64,000 bases of DNA from Clostridiales bacterium (GCA_015055605.1 SVHV01000004.1:34926-98925); one strand, 5' to 3'; positions 34,881-43,900 are shown, numbered from the stretch's first letter. Program-made: numbers and translations. Notes: a model not told the origin generated them from the letters alone.

Positions 34881-37307
34881 GTGAAGACAGGTTTTTTACA
34901 AGTAAAAATAGATACTAAGAAAATCATTCTTTCTAGTGATAGTCTTTTTTACAAAACCGAAAATTTCATAAAGCAAACCAGATATGTTTCAAACATAGAT
35001 TTTTTGCTATCTAAACTTTCTCAAGCTATTCTCCAAAGTGTAAAAGAACTTGTAGACGGAGAACATCTGACTACTAATAATACCCATGCTTTTATAATAG
35101 AAACTTCGGACAAATTGTTTAAGTTTGTCTTTAAGTTTGGTTACGAAATCGCTGGGCTTAATAAATACGATATTGTGTTTTGTGATTATATTAGTAATGA
35201 GAGCAAAAGATTAGAGCTTAGGGTTGATGAGTATGTTAGGTCTAGGTCAGAAGTTTATGCTACTATTACTAGAGTGTCAAGAATGACATCTGAGCATGAT
35301 TTTAATAAACTATATCAGTTGTCTACTGTGTCAGGAGTTAATCTGCCTAAACTGAGTAGGGAGCAGAGAGAAATAGTTGAGACGGTGGATAAAAACATTC
35401 TTGTTCAAGGTGTTGCTGGTTCAGGTAAAACTAATATTTGTATAGACAAGATTATATATACTGCTTGTAAAAATTATACAGGAAAAACTCTATATACTAC
35501 TTTTAGTAGAGGTCTGCTATCAGACACGAAATTAAAAGTAGAACTCTTTAAAAAAGACTTGCAAGAGGTGTTAGACGCCTACAAGTCAGGTAATGTTGTC
35601 TTTGTGGGAAGTGACCACAAGAAGGCGTTAGAGAATAGACTGGGTATTTACTTTTTTAGTGATGATGACAATCAGATATTTGCTAAGATTGAGAAGATTA
35701 TTAGTTATCTTGAGAATAAGGTTGATTATTTGCTTATTGAGGATATTTATAGGGAAAAGCTTGGCAAAGAAGTATCTTTTGTAAATCAGGACTACTTTAT
35801 CAATACTTATAGCAAAAAACTAATTAATCACCAAATAGAAAAGAGTTTTGCTAGACTCTCTAGATATTCAAAAGAGATTATCTTTAAAGAAATATATGGT
35901 ATGATTTTTGGCTACTACAATCTAGAAGAAAAACCAGAAATGATATCTCTAGAAAAATATATTGAAGAGCGAAAAAATAGTTTCTCAAAGTCTGATTGTG
36001 AAACAATATATCAGATAGCCCTTGATTACAAGAAATATCTAAAGACTAATGGCTTGATAGATAATAATATGGCAACAAGGGAAATAATAGATGTTTTGCC
36101 TAAAGATTTTGAATATTCACTATCTATAATAGATGAGGTGCAAGATTATACTCAGGTTAATCTATGCTTGTTTAAGAAACTTAGCCTAAAACTTTTCTGT
36201 GTGGGTGATGCCTTGCAGATGATAAACCCATCTTATTTTAACTTTGGCTATCTAAAAAACTTAATTTACGAAAAAGACCTAACAGAAGTTAAGGAACTTA
36301 AGTATAATTATAGAAATACTGCGAAGATTGAGAAGATTATAGATGCTCTTAGCGAAATCAATAAAGCTGAGTTTGGTACACACAATTTTATTGTTAAAGG
36401 TAAGAGTGTAGATAGTGGACTTAAGACTACAGCTGTTTATCTAAAGGCTAGCGACTTTGCAGATAAGGTGGCAAAGAGTGGTTATGATAATTTCACTTTT
36501 GTAGTTGCTAATAACAAAGAAAAAGAAGAACTAAAGAAGGTTATTAAAGACCAAGAGGTATTAACTGTTAGTGAGATTAAAGGACTAGAGAGGAGAACGG
36601 TTGTTGCATATAATGTTCTATCGTCTAGTATAGATAAGTGGCAGATTCTAGAGCATAATAAGGTTAATCATAAAGAGGCAGATGAAAACTCTGTGTTTAG
36701 ATATTATTACAATTTGTTTTATGTTGCTTTGTCTAGAGCTAAACAAAATATATTTGTTGTAGAAACTGCACATGTTAAACAGTTTGTAAATTTTTTCAAA
36801 AATAACTTTATGTGTCTAGATACTCATAATGCTATACAAACACTAAATGGTATTGTATCTAAGGTGGAGTTTACTCAATTAGAGATATCTGATAGGGTTT
36901 ACGAATTTATTAAACTTGAACAATATGAAAATGCTAGATTTATGGCAGGAAAAATTAAAAATGATGCCGATAGAATCTATGCAATGAGACTTATTGAAGT
37001 TAGCGAAAACTATATTCACTCTGGCAAATATAGAGATGCTGGAATTAAGTTCTGGGAATATGGTATGCTAGATGAGGCTAAAAAGCAATTTACACTATCT
37101 GGCGATACTATCTTGATTGAACTTATAGATAAGTGCAGTACAGGTAATAATGCTGACCTAAGCATAGATATTGTTGGATATTTTGATGATGTAAAAGATA
37201 ATCAGATTGCTAGAGACTTTATTGTAGAAACAATCAAAAAAGATATTGTTGGTCTAAAAAGTAGTTTTGGTAAGATAAAAGATAATTTTAAAAAGGGTAG
37301 GAAATAA
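34881..37307 (+). CDS. UvrD/Rep-superfamily (SF1) helicase with C-terminal repeats
   Basis: 808 residues from a GTG at 34881 with GGAGA upstream. After an unrecognised 150-residue N-terminus come the helicase motifs: Q-motif LSREQREIV, Walker A GVAGSGKT at 177-184, DEVQD near residue 418, GDALQMI (motif III), KYNYRNT (motif IV), VSEIKGLE (motif V), and YVALSRAK (motif VI). After about residue 645 come TPR-like helical repeats (YENARFMAGKI, GKYRDAGIKFWEYG). SF1 enzymes unwind DNA or displace proteins. It lies 21 bp after the release-factor-like gene and 2 bp before the coiled-coil gene. Confidence 0.85.
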   Translation: MKTGFLQVKIDTKKIILSSDSLFYKTENFIKQTRYVSNIDFLLSKLSQAILQSVKELVDGEHLTTNNTHAFIIETSDKLFKFVFKFGYEIAGLNKYDIVFCDYISNESKRLELRVDEYVRSRSEVYATITRVSRMTSEHDFNKLYQLSTVSGVNLPKLSREQREIVETVDKNILVQGVAGSGKTNICIDKIIYTACKNYTGKTLYTTFSRGLLSDTKLKVELFKKDLQEVLDAYKSGNVVFVGSDHKKALENRLGIYFFSDDDNQIFAKIEKIISYLENKVDYLLIEDIYREKLGKEVSFVNQDYFINTYSKKLINHQIEKSFARLSRYSKEIIFKEIYGMIFGYYNLEEKPEMISLEKYIEERKNSFSKSDCETIYQIALDYKKYLKTNGLIDNNMATREIIDVLPKDFEYSLSIIDEVQDYTQVNLCLFKKLSLKLFCVGDALQMINPSYFNFGYLKNLIYEKDLTEVKELKYNYRNTAKIEKIIDALSEINKAEFGTHNFIVKGKSVDSGLKTTAVYLKASDFADKVAKSGYDNFTFVVANNKEKEELKKVIKDQEVLTVSEIKGLERRTVVAYNVLSSSIDKWQILEHNKVNHKEADENSVFRYYYNLFYVALSRAKQNIFVVETAHVKQFVNFFKNNFMCLDTHNAIQTLNGIVSKVEFTQLEISDRVYEFIKLEQYENARFMAGKIKNDADRIYAMRLIEVSENYIHSGKYRDAGIKFWEYGMLDEAKKQFTLSGDTILIELIDKCSTGNNADLSIDIVGYFDDVKDNQIARDFIVETIKKDIVGLKSSFGKIKDNFKKGRK

Positions 37308-37309
37308 GT

Positions 37310-38023
37310 ATGGAAAATAACGAAATAAAAGTGCTTATTGATACATTTAAAGAATATAGAGATTTAATAGGGCCTATAGAGCAGAGCCTTAAGGCTTTTT
37401 CGCTATCTTTTGATAGTATTAGCGAAGACCTAAAGAACTTAAATTCTGGTTTTGATGGCAATATTCAGGGCAAACTGGATTTGATATACAAGGAATTGTC
37501 TGGACAGGCTGATAAGGCTAGAACTCTAACACAAGAGGTAGATAGGTTTCTTTCGTCCACAAATAGATATGTGTCTGGTGTAGATAGTCTTATCAAGATT
37601 TGCGAAAAAATCGAGTCAAAACTTTCTTCACTTAATTCTATAGAAGAAAAGGCTGAGGGACAGATAGAGAAACTTAGTAACATTATAGAAGAAAAGAAAA
37701 AAACTTATGACATCAAACAATTAGAGAGAAAGCTCGAGATGTACAATGTTGGTGTGCAAAAGGTGAGTGATTATATCAATAAAGATGTTGCTGATGCGCT
37801 TAAGAATAGTTCAGACACTATTAATCAGATTAGGGATAAAAATAATAGTATTTTTGAGGCTATTACAAGTGAAAAAGGCAGTATAGATAAACTTGCCGAG
37901 AGTTATGATAATTCTAGTAAGTTGCTTAAGAAAATTGTTGAGAATAATGATGTTAACGAAGAATATATTTTCGAGATTTTAGATAAATGGGCAGAGTCTA
38001 GAAAGGTAAAAACAAAGAAATAA
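37310..38023 (+). CDS. Coiled-coil protein of the 33.9-40.2 kb operon
   Basis: 237 residues, nearly all predicted helical with heptad-like Leu/Ile spacing (around 5-65 and 85-200) and high Lys/Glu/Ser/Asn. No enzymatic motif, signal peptide or membrane helix is seen. It starts 2 bp after the helicase stop, with AAAGGGTAGG-type purines inside the helicase end as ribosome site, so translation is coupled. It may be a scaffold linking the helicase to the membrane protein downstream. This is inference from gene order only. Confidence 0.7.
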   Translation: MENNEIKVLIDTFKEYRDLIGPIEQSLKAFSLSFDSISEDLKNLNSGFDGNIQGKLDLIYKELSGQADKARTLTQEVDRFLSSTNRYVSGVDSLIKICEKIESKLSSLNSIEEKAEGQIEKLSNIIEEKKKTYDIKQLERKLEMYNVGVQKVSDYINKDVADALKNSSDTINQIRDKNNSIFEAITSEKGSIDKLAESYDNSSKLLKKIVENNDVNEEYIFEILDKWAESRKVKTKK

Positions 38024-38054
38024 TTTTAAACAAATATAATCGCAGGAGGAGAGT

Positions 38055-39932
38055 ATGAGCAATGTAGATATAGAAACAATATATCAGTCAATCAAAGAAG
38101 ACAACTTGGCTCTTTTTTCTGCGTATATAGAAGGTAAAGAAAACCTAAGTTTTGGTAGATTTCCTATTTTGTCTATCTGCTATATGTTTGAGGCAAATAA
38201 GATTATTAGTAAGTACAAGGTGTTGCTGGGTAATATCAGTAAATACCAAAGAATAGACGAGCCTTTTGAATTGTACAAAAAATTCAGAGAATGTGCAGGT
38301 AAGACACTTAGATTGTATCGAAAAGAAGATAGTGTGGTTACTCCTCTTGAGATGTTGGCTATACTAGAAAAAGATTCTTTAGTAAAGAAACTTTATAAAA
38401 CTTTCTATACAAATGAGACTATTAAACGAAATCTAAAGAGTATATACAAGATGGCTCTTCTGAAAATTCGTATAGAAAATTCAGATATAGATATAGAGAG
38501 GAGGCCTCTTGCTCGAGTTCAAAAGAGAGTGTATGGTTGGTCTTTAATGCTTTCCGTGTCGTTTGTATTTCTTATTTCTTTAGTCTATGCGTTGGTTATT
38601 GCTGTTGGTGGTATGGGTATCCCTTCATCTCCTTGTAAAATATATAATGAGGTGCAGTTGTACAAAGCACTTGCTACTAAAAGTCACTTTATATTGGAGA
38701 GAGATTTGCAGTTGTCTGAATTGAAAGGAGATACACAATTCAGTGGTGTGTTAGATGGTGGTGGCAAGACTCTGTATATAGATTTCTTATCAGATGCATC
38801 ATTCATTAGTAATAATTTAGGTACTATTAAAAATCTAAATATTGTGTATACAAATATAGATACTAGTATTTCAAACAAAACTAGTCTGTTTGTTGGAGAG
38901 AATAGTGGAGAGATTAGTAGGGTAAATATCTACTGCTATAATATAAATTTGGTATGTAATAAGAGTCTGGATAGAGATGTTGGTCTTACAGGTTTTGCTA
39001 TTACAAACAATGGAAATATCATAGGCTCTACTATTATGCTAAATGGTACTTTCATAGCTAATGGTGATGGTGAGTGTTTCGTTAGTGGATTTGCTATAGA
39101 TAATAATGGTAGTATAAAAGATTGTACTGTTCTAAGTGATTCTAGTATTGATACTAGTGAGGCTGATGCTAGTGGCTTTGTTATTAATAATGCAAAGTCT
39201 GGACTAGTATATAAGTGTGATAATAATTGCACTATATCGCAGGTTAGTAGTAATGATGGTTGGTCCCCAACTGTAGCAGGAGTAGTCCTTACTAATTATG
39301 GTACAGTGGAAGATTGTATCAACCGAGCTGATTTATCTGTTGTTTCTGAAAACCATACAGAGAATGCTCAGGGCGTTGCTCTTAATGGTGGTATTTCTGC
39401 TAATAACTATGGAGATATTGTCAAATGCCTCAATACTGCTGACATAAAAGTAAAAACTGAAAACATAATGTTGTATGCTGGTGGAGTGACTGCATACTCT
39501 GGATATTATGTAGAAGACGGACAAACCATAATGTCTTCTGTAATTAATTGTGGTGCTAATACTAATCTGGATATATCTACCACTCACGAAAAGGCATTTG
39601 TCTTTGCTGGTGGTATTAGTGGATATATGTATGGCACTATGAGGGAGTGTTTCTCTATGTCAACATTCACATACGGCTTTGATGAAGAGAGGTGGTTTGC
39701 TGGTACAGCTATAGGAGCAGCATATTTGCAATATCAATTATTTGGTAGTGTTGTTTGTATTAGTGCTTCTGAAAATTATGTGCTATCGCTAGATAATGTT
39801 GAGCATCAAATAGGTGCACTTATCAATAACGGTAGTATAGTAAATGTAGGACTAGATACATCTAATAACGAAGTGCAGACACTAGAGTATGCATCTCAAA
39901 TTATGCAGAAGGAGGTATTCTGGGGTGAGTAA
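38055..39932 (+). CDS. Membrane-anchored protein with extracytoplasmic beta-helix repeats
   Basis: 625 residues: a soluble helical N-terminus (about 1-160), one membrane helix (about 165-188), then an outside part built of GLUG-like repeats. Repeats such as GVLDGGGKTLYID, NLGTIKNLNIVY, FAITNNGNIIGS, FAIDNNGSIKDC and ISANNYGDIVKC recur every 35-50 residues. These are typical of right-handed beta-helices on the cell surface, so the helix would link cytoplasm to surface. AGGAGG precedes the ATG. It follows the coiled-coil gene by 31 bp and overlaps the next small gene by 8 bp. Confidence 0.75.
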   Translation: MSNVDIETIYQSIKEDNLALFSAYIEGKENLSFGRFPILSICYMFEANKIISKYKVLLGNISKYQRIDEPFELYKKFRECAGKTLRLYRKEDSVVTPLEMLAILEKDSLVKKLYKTFYTNETIKRNLKSIYKMALLKIRIENSDIDIERRPLARVQKRVYGWSLMLSVSFVFLISLVYALVIAVGGMGIPSSPCKIYNEVQLYKALATKSHFILERDLQLSELKGDTQFSGVLDGGGKTLYIDFLSDASFISNNLGTIKNLNIVYTNIDTSISNKTSLFVGENSGEISRVNIYCYNINLVCNKSLDRDVGLTGFAITNNGNIIGSTIMLNGTFIANGDGECFVSGFAIDNNGSIKDCTVLSDSSIDTSEADASGFVINNAKSGLVYKCDNNCTISQVSSNDGWSPTVAGVVLTNYGTVEDCINRADLSVVSENHTENAQGVALNGGISANNYGDIVKCLNTADIKVKTENIMLYAGGVTAYSGYYVEDGQTIMSSVINCGANTNLDISTTHEKAFVFAGGISGYMYGTMRECFSMSTFTYGFDEERWFAGTAIGAAYLQYQLFGSVVCISASENYVLSLDNVEHQIGALINNGSIVNVGLDTSNNEVQTLEYASQIMQKEVFWGE

Positions 39933-40152
39933 TCTAAGTATGTTATTTAGAATAATTTCTATATCAGTATTTTCTGTAGATATTATTGCCGGAGTATATC
40001 TTTTAATTACATGGATAATGTTTCTAGCTGAGGCGGCTGTTTTGGGTAAGTTTCAATTAATATTATTCATAATTGTTGCTAGTATCAATATTTTATATAT
40101 TGCATATCTAAGTATTGTATTGCTTAGGAATAAGTATCGTAAGAAATGTTAA
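39925..40152 (+). CDS. Small two-helix membrane protein
   Basis: 75 residues from a GTG at 39925, chosen because AAGGAGG ends 9 bases upstream; the ATG at 39940 is poorer. It has two hydrophobic helices (about 10-38 and 42-65) and a basic C-terminal tail (RNKYRKKC). It overlaps the preceding beta-helix gene by 8 bp and is followed by a terminator, so it is the last gene of the operon. It may be a membrane partner of the beta-helix protein; function unknown. Confidence 0.65.
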   Translation: MSNLSMLFRIISISVFSVDIIAGVYLLITWIMFLAEAAVLGKFQLILFIIVASINILYIAYLSIVLLRNKYRKKC

Positions 40153-40156
40153 GCAA

Positions 40157-40190
40157 AAAAAACACAGTAGCGAGAACTACTGTGTTTTTT
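40157..40190. terminator. Bidirectional intrinsic terminator
   Basis: A 14-bp stem (40157-40170 with 40177-40190, 6-nt loop) lies between the small membrane protein gene and the convergent hpt. Confidence 0.88.
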
Positions 40191-40191
40191 A

Positions 40192-40704
40192 TTAGTCTTC
40201 ATTATAAACATATATGTCTTTTAGGTTTCTACACTTTTCGTCTAGGTCTAATCCAAAGCCTATTACAAATAGGTCGTCAATAGTTTTGCCTACATAATCT
40301 GGCACAAAGTCTACAACTCTCTTGCTAGGTTTGTCTAGCATTGTTACGAATGTTAGACTGCTGGGTCCTCTCTCCATTAGCAGTGGCTTGAGAAGAGAAA
40401 GTGTTCTGCCTGTGTCTACTATGTCCTCGACAATAATAACATCTCTGCCCTGGATATCCTGCTCAATGTCTTTCTTTATTTTTACAATACCTGTACTCTC
40501 TGTTCCACCCATATAACTACTGACATGTATATAGTCTACCTCAATGTCCATATCCATATATTTAATCATCTCTGAATGAAAAGGACAAGCACCTTTTAGC
40601 ACGCACAATACTATAGGTGTTTTGCCTTTAAATCTATTTGTTAGTTGTTTGGCAATGTCTTTTGCTCTCTCAACTATTTCCTCGTGTTTAAAAAGTAACC
40701 TCAT
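40192..40704 (-). CDS. hpt: Hypoxanthine phosphoribosyltransferase
   Basis: 170 residues, normal length. The PRPP-binding motif VIIVEDIVDTGRTL lies near residue 90, an LKGACPF turn is near 38, and a VDYIHVSSYMGG segment matches the flexible loop of HPRT. The enzyme salvages hypoxanthine and guanine to IMP and GMP. AAGGAGAG precedes the ATG. It stands alone here rather than next to tilS/ftsH as in many Bacillota. Confidence 0.94.
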   Translation of the reverse strand: MRLLFKHEEIVERAKDIAKQLTNRFKGKTPIVLCVLKGACPFHSEMIKYMDMDIEVDYIHVSSYMGGTESTGIVKIKKDIEQDIQGRDVIIVEDIVDTGRTLSLLKPLLMERGPSSLTFVTMLDKPSKRVVDFVPDYVGKTIDDLFVIGFGLDLDEKCRNLKDIYVYNED

Positions 40705-40892
40705 TATTCTCTCCTTACTTTTTATGTATTGTACACAATTCTATCTTATTTTACAAATAGTATGTATTAACTCGTTTAAAAGAAGTTTGTCTTATCATTG
40801 TATAAATATTTCGTTATTAATTCAGTTTAATTCATTTGTGTTTTTTTGAGTTAAGCATTACACTATAAGTAACGAAATGTTAGGAGGGGTTG

Positions 40893-41807
40893 GTGGATAA
40901 ATTAAAAGAATTGAGAATTGTAGATAATTTTTATCAGACATCAGCGTTTTACCCAATGCCTACTATTTTAGTGGGAACAGTTAGTGAGAGTGGTCAGACT
41001 AATTTGGGAGCGTACTCACTCTGTTTTCCGTATTATATAGCTGGCAAAGATTATTATGCTATGCTACTGGAGTGTAGGAATAGTTCTAATACTGCTCAGA
41101 ATCTTTTAAGAACTAAGAAGTGTACTTTGAATTTTATCCCTGATGATAAAAAGTATTTCAAAGAGGCTGTTAGGTTGGGTTTTCCTGGAGATACTACCGA
41201 AGAAAAAATGAAAAACTGTCTATTTACTCTAGTAGATAGTGATTTGGGTGCAGATAGGCCTAAGGTTGTTCAGGAGAGTTTTCAGGTATTTGAATGTACA
41301 TGGGACGATAGTCTAGATGGTGCTAGTGCAGACAAACCTGGTTGCTTTGAGGGGTATGAACCACCATATAGAGATTTTAATGGTATTACCAGTAAGTTTG
41401 GTGCACATTTTATCTTAAAGATAGATAGGATACTCATGCAAGAAAAATACCATGACTCTATAGTTAATGGTGTAAAGAAAAATAATTTCCCTAGAGTTCC
41501 TGTAGACTATGGTTATAGGGATAGTACAAACTTTTGGTATACTAGATTTACTAAACCATTATCTGAGAAAATTCCAGAGAAAAATGATGGAGATGTAAAG
41601 TCTGTTATATATGCAGCAGAGAGAATTGATCCAGAGGTTAAGTTTACCGAAGAGGCTTGTGCTAAGCTTGTGAAGATTCCTAGAATATTCCTAAAGGCAG
41701 CACTTACTCAGATGGTGAATATTGCTAAATCTGAGGGTATTACAGTAATAGACGAGTCAGCTCTAGAAATTATTAATGATAAAAGACGCCAAGAAAAGAA
41801 AAAATAA
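40893..41807 (+). CDS. Flavin-binding split-barrel protein with PCP_red-like C-terminus
   Basis: 304 residues from a GTG at 40893 with AGGAGG 5 bases upstream (TTG at 40890 is too close). Residues about 10-200 follow the flavin reductase-like FMN-binding split barrel (PMPTILVGTVSESG, NLGAYSLCFPYYIAG, NTAQNLLRTKKCTLNFIPD). The last 55 residues (VKFTEEACAKLVKIPRIFLKA to the end) resemble the PCP_red helical domain also found fused to other redox proteins. The superoxide reductase gene follows 36 bp later, so the operon probably serves oxygen defence. Electron donor and acceptor unknown. Confidence 0.75.
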   Translation: MDKLKELRIVDNFYQTSAFYPMPTILVGTVSESGQTNLGAYSLCFPYYIAGKDYYAMLLECRNSSNTAQNLLRTKKCTLNFIPDDKKYFKEAVRLGFPGDTTEEKMKNCLFTLVDSDLGADRPKVVQESFQVFECTWDDSLDGASADKPGCFEGYEPPYRDFNGITSKFGAHFILKIDRILMQEKYHDSIVNGVKKNNFPRVPVDYGYRDSTNFWYTRFTKPLSEKIPEKNDGDVKSVIYAAERIDPEVKFTEEACAKLVKIPRIFLKAALTQMVNIAKSEGITVIDESALEIINDKRRQEKKK

Positions 41808-41843
41808 TATTAATTAAATAAATACAAAGGAGAAGAAAGTTTT

Positions 41844-42218
41844 ATGAAACAGAGATTTTTTAGATGTGCACATTGTGGTAATATTATTGCCAAAGTATTT
41901 GATTCAGGAGTGCCTGTAGTATGTTGTGGTGAGGAGATGAAAGAGATTATTCCTGGTACTACAGAGGCATCTCAAGAGAAACATATCCCTGTATATACTG
42001 TTGAGGGAAACAAAGTTCATGTTGTAGTTGGCTCAGTGGAGCATCCTATGGCAGAGGAGCATTATATTGAGTGGATTTCTCTTCAAACTAAGTATGGTAA
42101 CCAGAGAAAAGTGCTAAAGCCAGGAGACAAGCCAGAAGTATGCTTCGCTCTATGTGAGGGAGATGAGGTAGAGGCAGTATTTGCTTATTGTAATCTACAT
42201 TCTCTATGGAAAGCATAA
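41844..42218 (+). CDS. dfx: Superoxide reductase (desulfoferrodoxin, class I)
   Basis: 124 residues. The N-terminal desulforedoxin domain has CAHC and the CC pair (VVCCGEE), four cysteines for an Fe(Cys)4 centre. The neelaredoxin domain has the His ligands in EKHIPVY, VEHPMAEEHYIEW and the Cys/His pair in AYCNLHSLW. It reduces superoxide to peroxide without making oxygen, as usual in anaerobes, with electrons from rubredoxin-type proteins; one is encoded at 47104. AGGAGA precedes the ATG. Confidence 0.95.
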   Translation: MKQRFFRCAHCGNIIAKVFDSGVPVVCCGEEMKEIIPGTTEASQEKHIPVYTVEGNKVHVVVGSVEHPMAEEHYIEWISLQTKYGNQRKVLKPGDKPEVCFALCEGDEVEAVFAYCNLHSLWKA

Positions 42219-42235
42219 TAATATTGTGTAAAATA

Positions 42236-42273
42236 AAAACCGACAAAGATATAACTTGTCGGTTTTTTTGTTG
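42236..42273 (+). terminator. Intrinsic terminator
   Basis: An 11-bp stem (42236-42246 with 42256-42266) with a T-run after dfx, shared with the convergent kinase gene. Confidence 0.83.
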
Positions 42274-42278
42274 GTATA

Positions 42279-43313
42279 TTATCTCTGAATGGCTGCGTTG
42301 CCATTAGTTTGAATAAATGCTTCTACATCGCTCTCAGACACTGTTGCCACATCTCCATATAGGGTGTGGGCTAGAACGGCTGTTGAGAGGCCAAATTTAA
42401 GGGCATATTCGGGGTGCTCATAGTCTTTTATTAGTGCGTGAATAACTCCTGCAGCAAAGGCATCTCCTGCACCCACTCTATCGTATATAGGGAATCTAAT
42501 AGGGGCTTCGGTCTTGTAGTCGAGATTTTTGCAGATACAGTATGAAGACATAGAATTGTCTGTTGCAGTATGTACGACTCTATTTGTTCCGAAGATATAG
42601 TGTATATCTGTGGTCTCAAAGAGTGTTTTTGCTAGACTGACTCTAGTTTTCTCTATATCTGAGCCATCTTCTTCGGTATGTATTTCTAGTATTTGTTGCA
42701 TATCAAACTCATTTGCAAAGAGGATATTTACATAAGGAATAACTTGCTGAAAGTATGGCTTAGCTTCACTAATAGAGTTCCATAGTTTAGAACGATAGTT
42801 AAAGTCGAAAGATACAGTTATATTATGCTCTTTACAGTATTCTAGACAAGCCATAGCGACTGCTCTCACATTATCTCCTAGTGCGAGAGTAATGCCTGAC
42901 AAATGAAACCATGTAGCACCACTGAATATTTCGTCTAAATCAATTTCGCTGGTTTTGATGGTGGTTATAGATGAGTGTTTACGATTGTATAATACTTTTG
43001 ATGGTCTACCACCGAAACCTGTTTCTACAAAGTACATACCTATATTTGACGACTCTGCACCTTTAACAATGAATTCTGTGTCAACACCATGTCCTTTTAG
43101 GTGCTTAATTGCCATATCTCCTAGTTGGTTATTAGGTAGTTTGGATAGGTAAGATGTGTGGTGTCCTAGATGAGATAGACTTGCTAGTACATTTGCTTCT
43201 CCTCCACCATGACAAGCAATAAAGTTCTTTGCTTGTGCTATTGTAGTATAGTCGGGTGGGGTCAGTCTTAGCATTATTTCGCCAAAGGCAACTATTTTTT
43301 CGTTTTTTGTCAT
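42279..43313 (-). CDS. PfkB-family sugar kinase, 2-dehydro-3-deoxygluconokinase-like
   Basis: 344 residues of the ribokinase/PfkB fold. The N-terminal GGGEANVLASLSHLG motif (PfkB signature 1) and the C-terminal DRVGAGDAFAAG motif with the catalytic Asp are present. Substrate-side sequence (MLRLTPPDY at the start, FDFNYRSKLW in the middle) matches KDG kinases, which phosphorylate 2-keto-3-deoxygluconate in hexuronate breakdown. No aldolase or other uronate gene is next to it, so the substrate is not certain. GAGGA precedes the ATG. Confidence 0.85.
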   Translation of the reverse strand: MTKNEKIVAFGEIMLRLTPPDYTTIAQAKNFIACHGGGEANVLASLSHLGHHTSYLSKLPNNQLGDMAIKHLKGHGVDTEFIVKGAESSNIGMYFVETGFGGRPSKVLYNRKHSSITTIKTSEIDLDEIFSGATWFHLSGITLALGDNVRAVAMACLEYCKEHNITVSFDFNYRSKLWNSISEAKPYFQQVIPYVNILFANEFDMQQILEIHTEEDGSDIEKTRVSLAKTLFETTDIHYIFGTNRVVHTATDNSMSSYCICKNLDYKTEAPIRFPIYDRVGAGDAFAAGVIHALIKDYEHPEYALKFGLSTAVLAHTLYGDVATVSESDVEAFIQTNGNAAIQR

Positions 43314-43358
43314 AATTTTCCTCGTAAAATAATTAAGTGTTTTTAGTGGGGGTAGGGG

Positions 43359-43805
43359 TTATATTGTTTGAATATTAAAGCCTAGCATTTCTGCCTGTTT
43401 AATAAATTTTACAATATTGAAGATTCCCCACTGAGTACAAACAACTACTTTGGTATTATTAAGGATTAGGATATCCTCGTCTTTCATAAAGTATCTCTTT
43501 GGGGCGTCACTAATCTTGATTGCATTGTCGTACAATTCAACCACTCCTAATGAGCCTTGTAGGGACTTATCAAAAACACTACTTAGTTTTTCGTAGTCTG
43601 TGTCATTTTCTAGAACATATCTTTTAATAATAGCTAATACTAGTCTATTCTTTGGGTAAACTTTTCCCTCAAACATATATTTAGTCTTATCTCTATTAGT
43701 CTGCTCAGATACCTTAGTTGGCTCTTTGACTGTAGTCTTTAGAACTATCCTTTCTAGTTCTTCTATTCTCTTTTTTAAATTCAATATTTCTAATTCATAA
43801 TCCAT
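43359..43805 (-). CDS. Hypothetical protein with N-terminal coiled coil
   Basis: 148 residues. The first 25 form a heptad-rich coiled coil (LEILNLKKRIEELERIV), a Thr/Glu/Lys linker follows, and the last 95 residues form one compact alpha/beta domain (YMFEGKVYPKNRLVLAIIKRYV, then KRYFMKDEDILILNNTKVVVCTQWG). I recall similar C-terminal domains in small proteins of mobile or defence regions but cannot name it. It has no ribosome site; a consensus promoter places transcription on its ATG, so the message is probably leaderless. Divergent from the Nudix gene across a repeat tract. Confidence 0.65.
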   Translation of the reverse strand: MDYELEILNLKKRIEELERIVLKTTVKEPTKVSEQTNRDKTKYMFEGKVYPKNRLVLAIIKRYVLENDTDYEKLSSVFDKSLQGSLGVVELYDNAIKISDAPKRYFMKDEDILILNNTKVVVCTQWGIFNIVKFIKQAEMLGFNIQTI

Positions 43806-43811
43806 GCTTTC

Positions 43812-43840
43812 ATTATATCATTTATCTAATAATTTGTAAA
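43812..43840 (-). promoter_or_regulatory. Near-consensus promoter predicting a leaderless mRNA
   Basis: On the reverse strand TTTACA (43840-43835), 17 bp and TATAAT (43817-43812); the seventh base downstream is the first base of the ATG at 43805. Confidence 0.65.
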
Positions 43841-43850
43841 TAAAACTAAG

Positions 43851-43900
43851 AAAAACTATAAATATTTTTAAAAAACTATAAAAAACTATAAAAAACTATT
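43851..43900. repeat. Phased 10-bp AAAAACTATA repeats
   Basis: AAAAACTATA occurs at 43851, 43871 and 43881, with AAAAACTATT at 43891 and a degenerate unit at 43861, all in 10-bp register. The tract lies between the divergent coiled-coil and Nudix genes. The A-tracts fall once per helical turn. Confidence 0.7.

Noticed and set aside
43851..43900. Short tandem repeats as a CRISPR remnant or plasmid iterons
   Set aside because: Units are 10 bp without spacers and there is no replication initiator gene; described as a promoter-side repeat instead.
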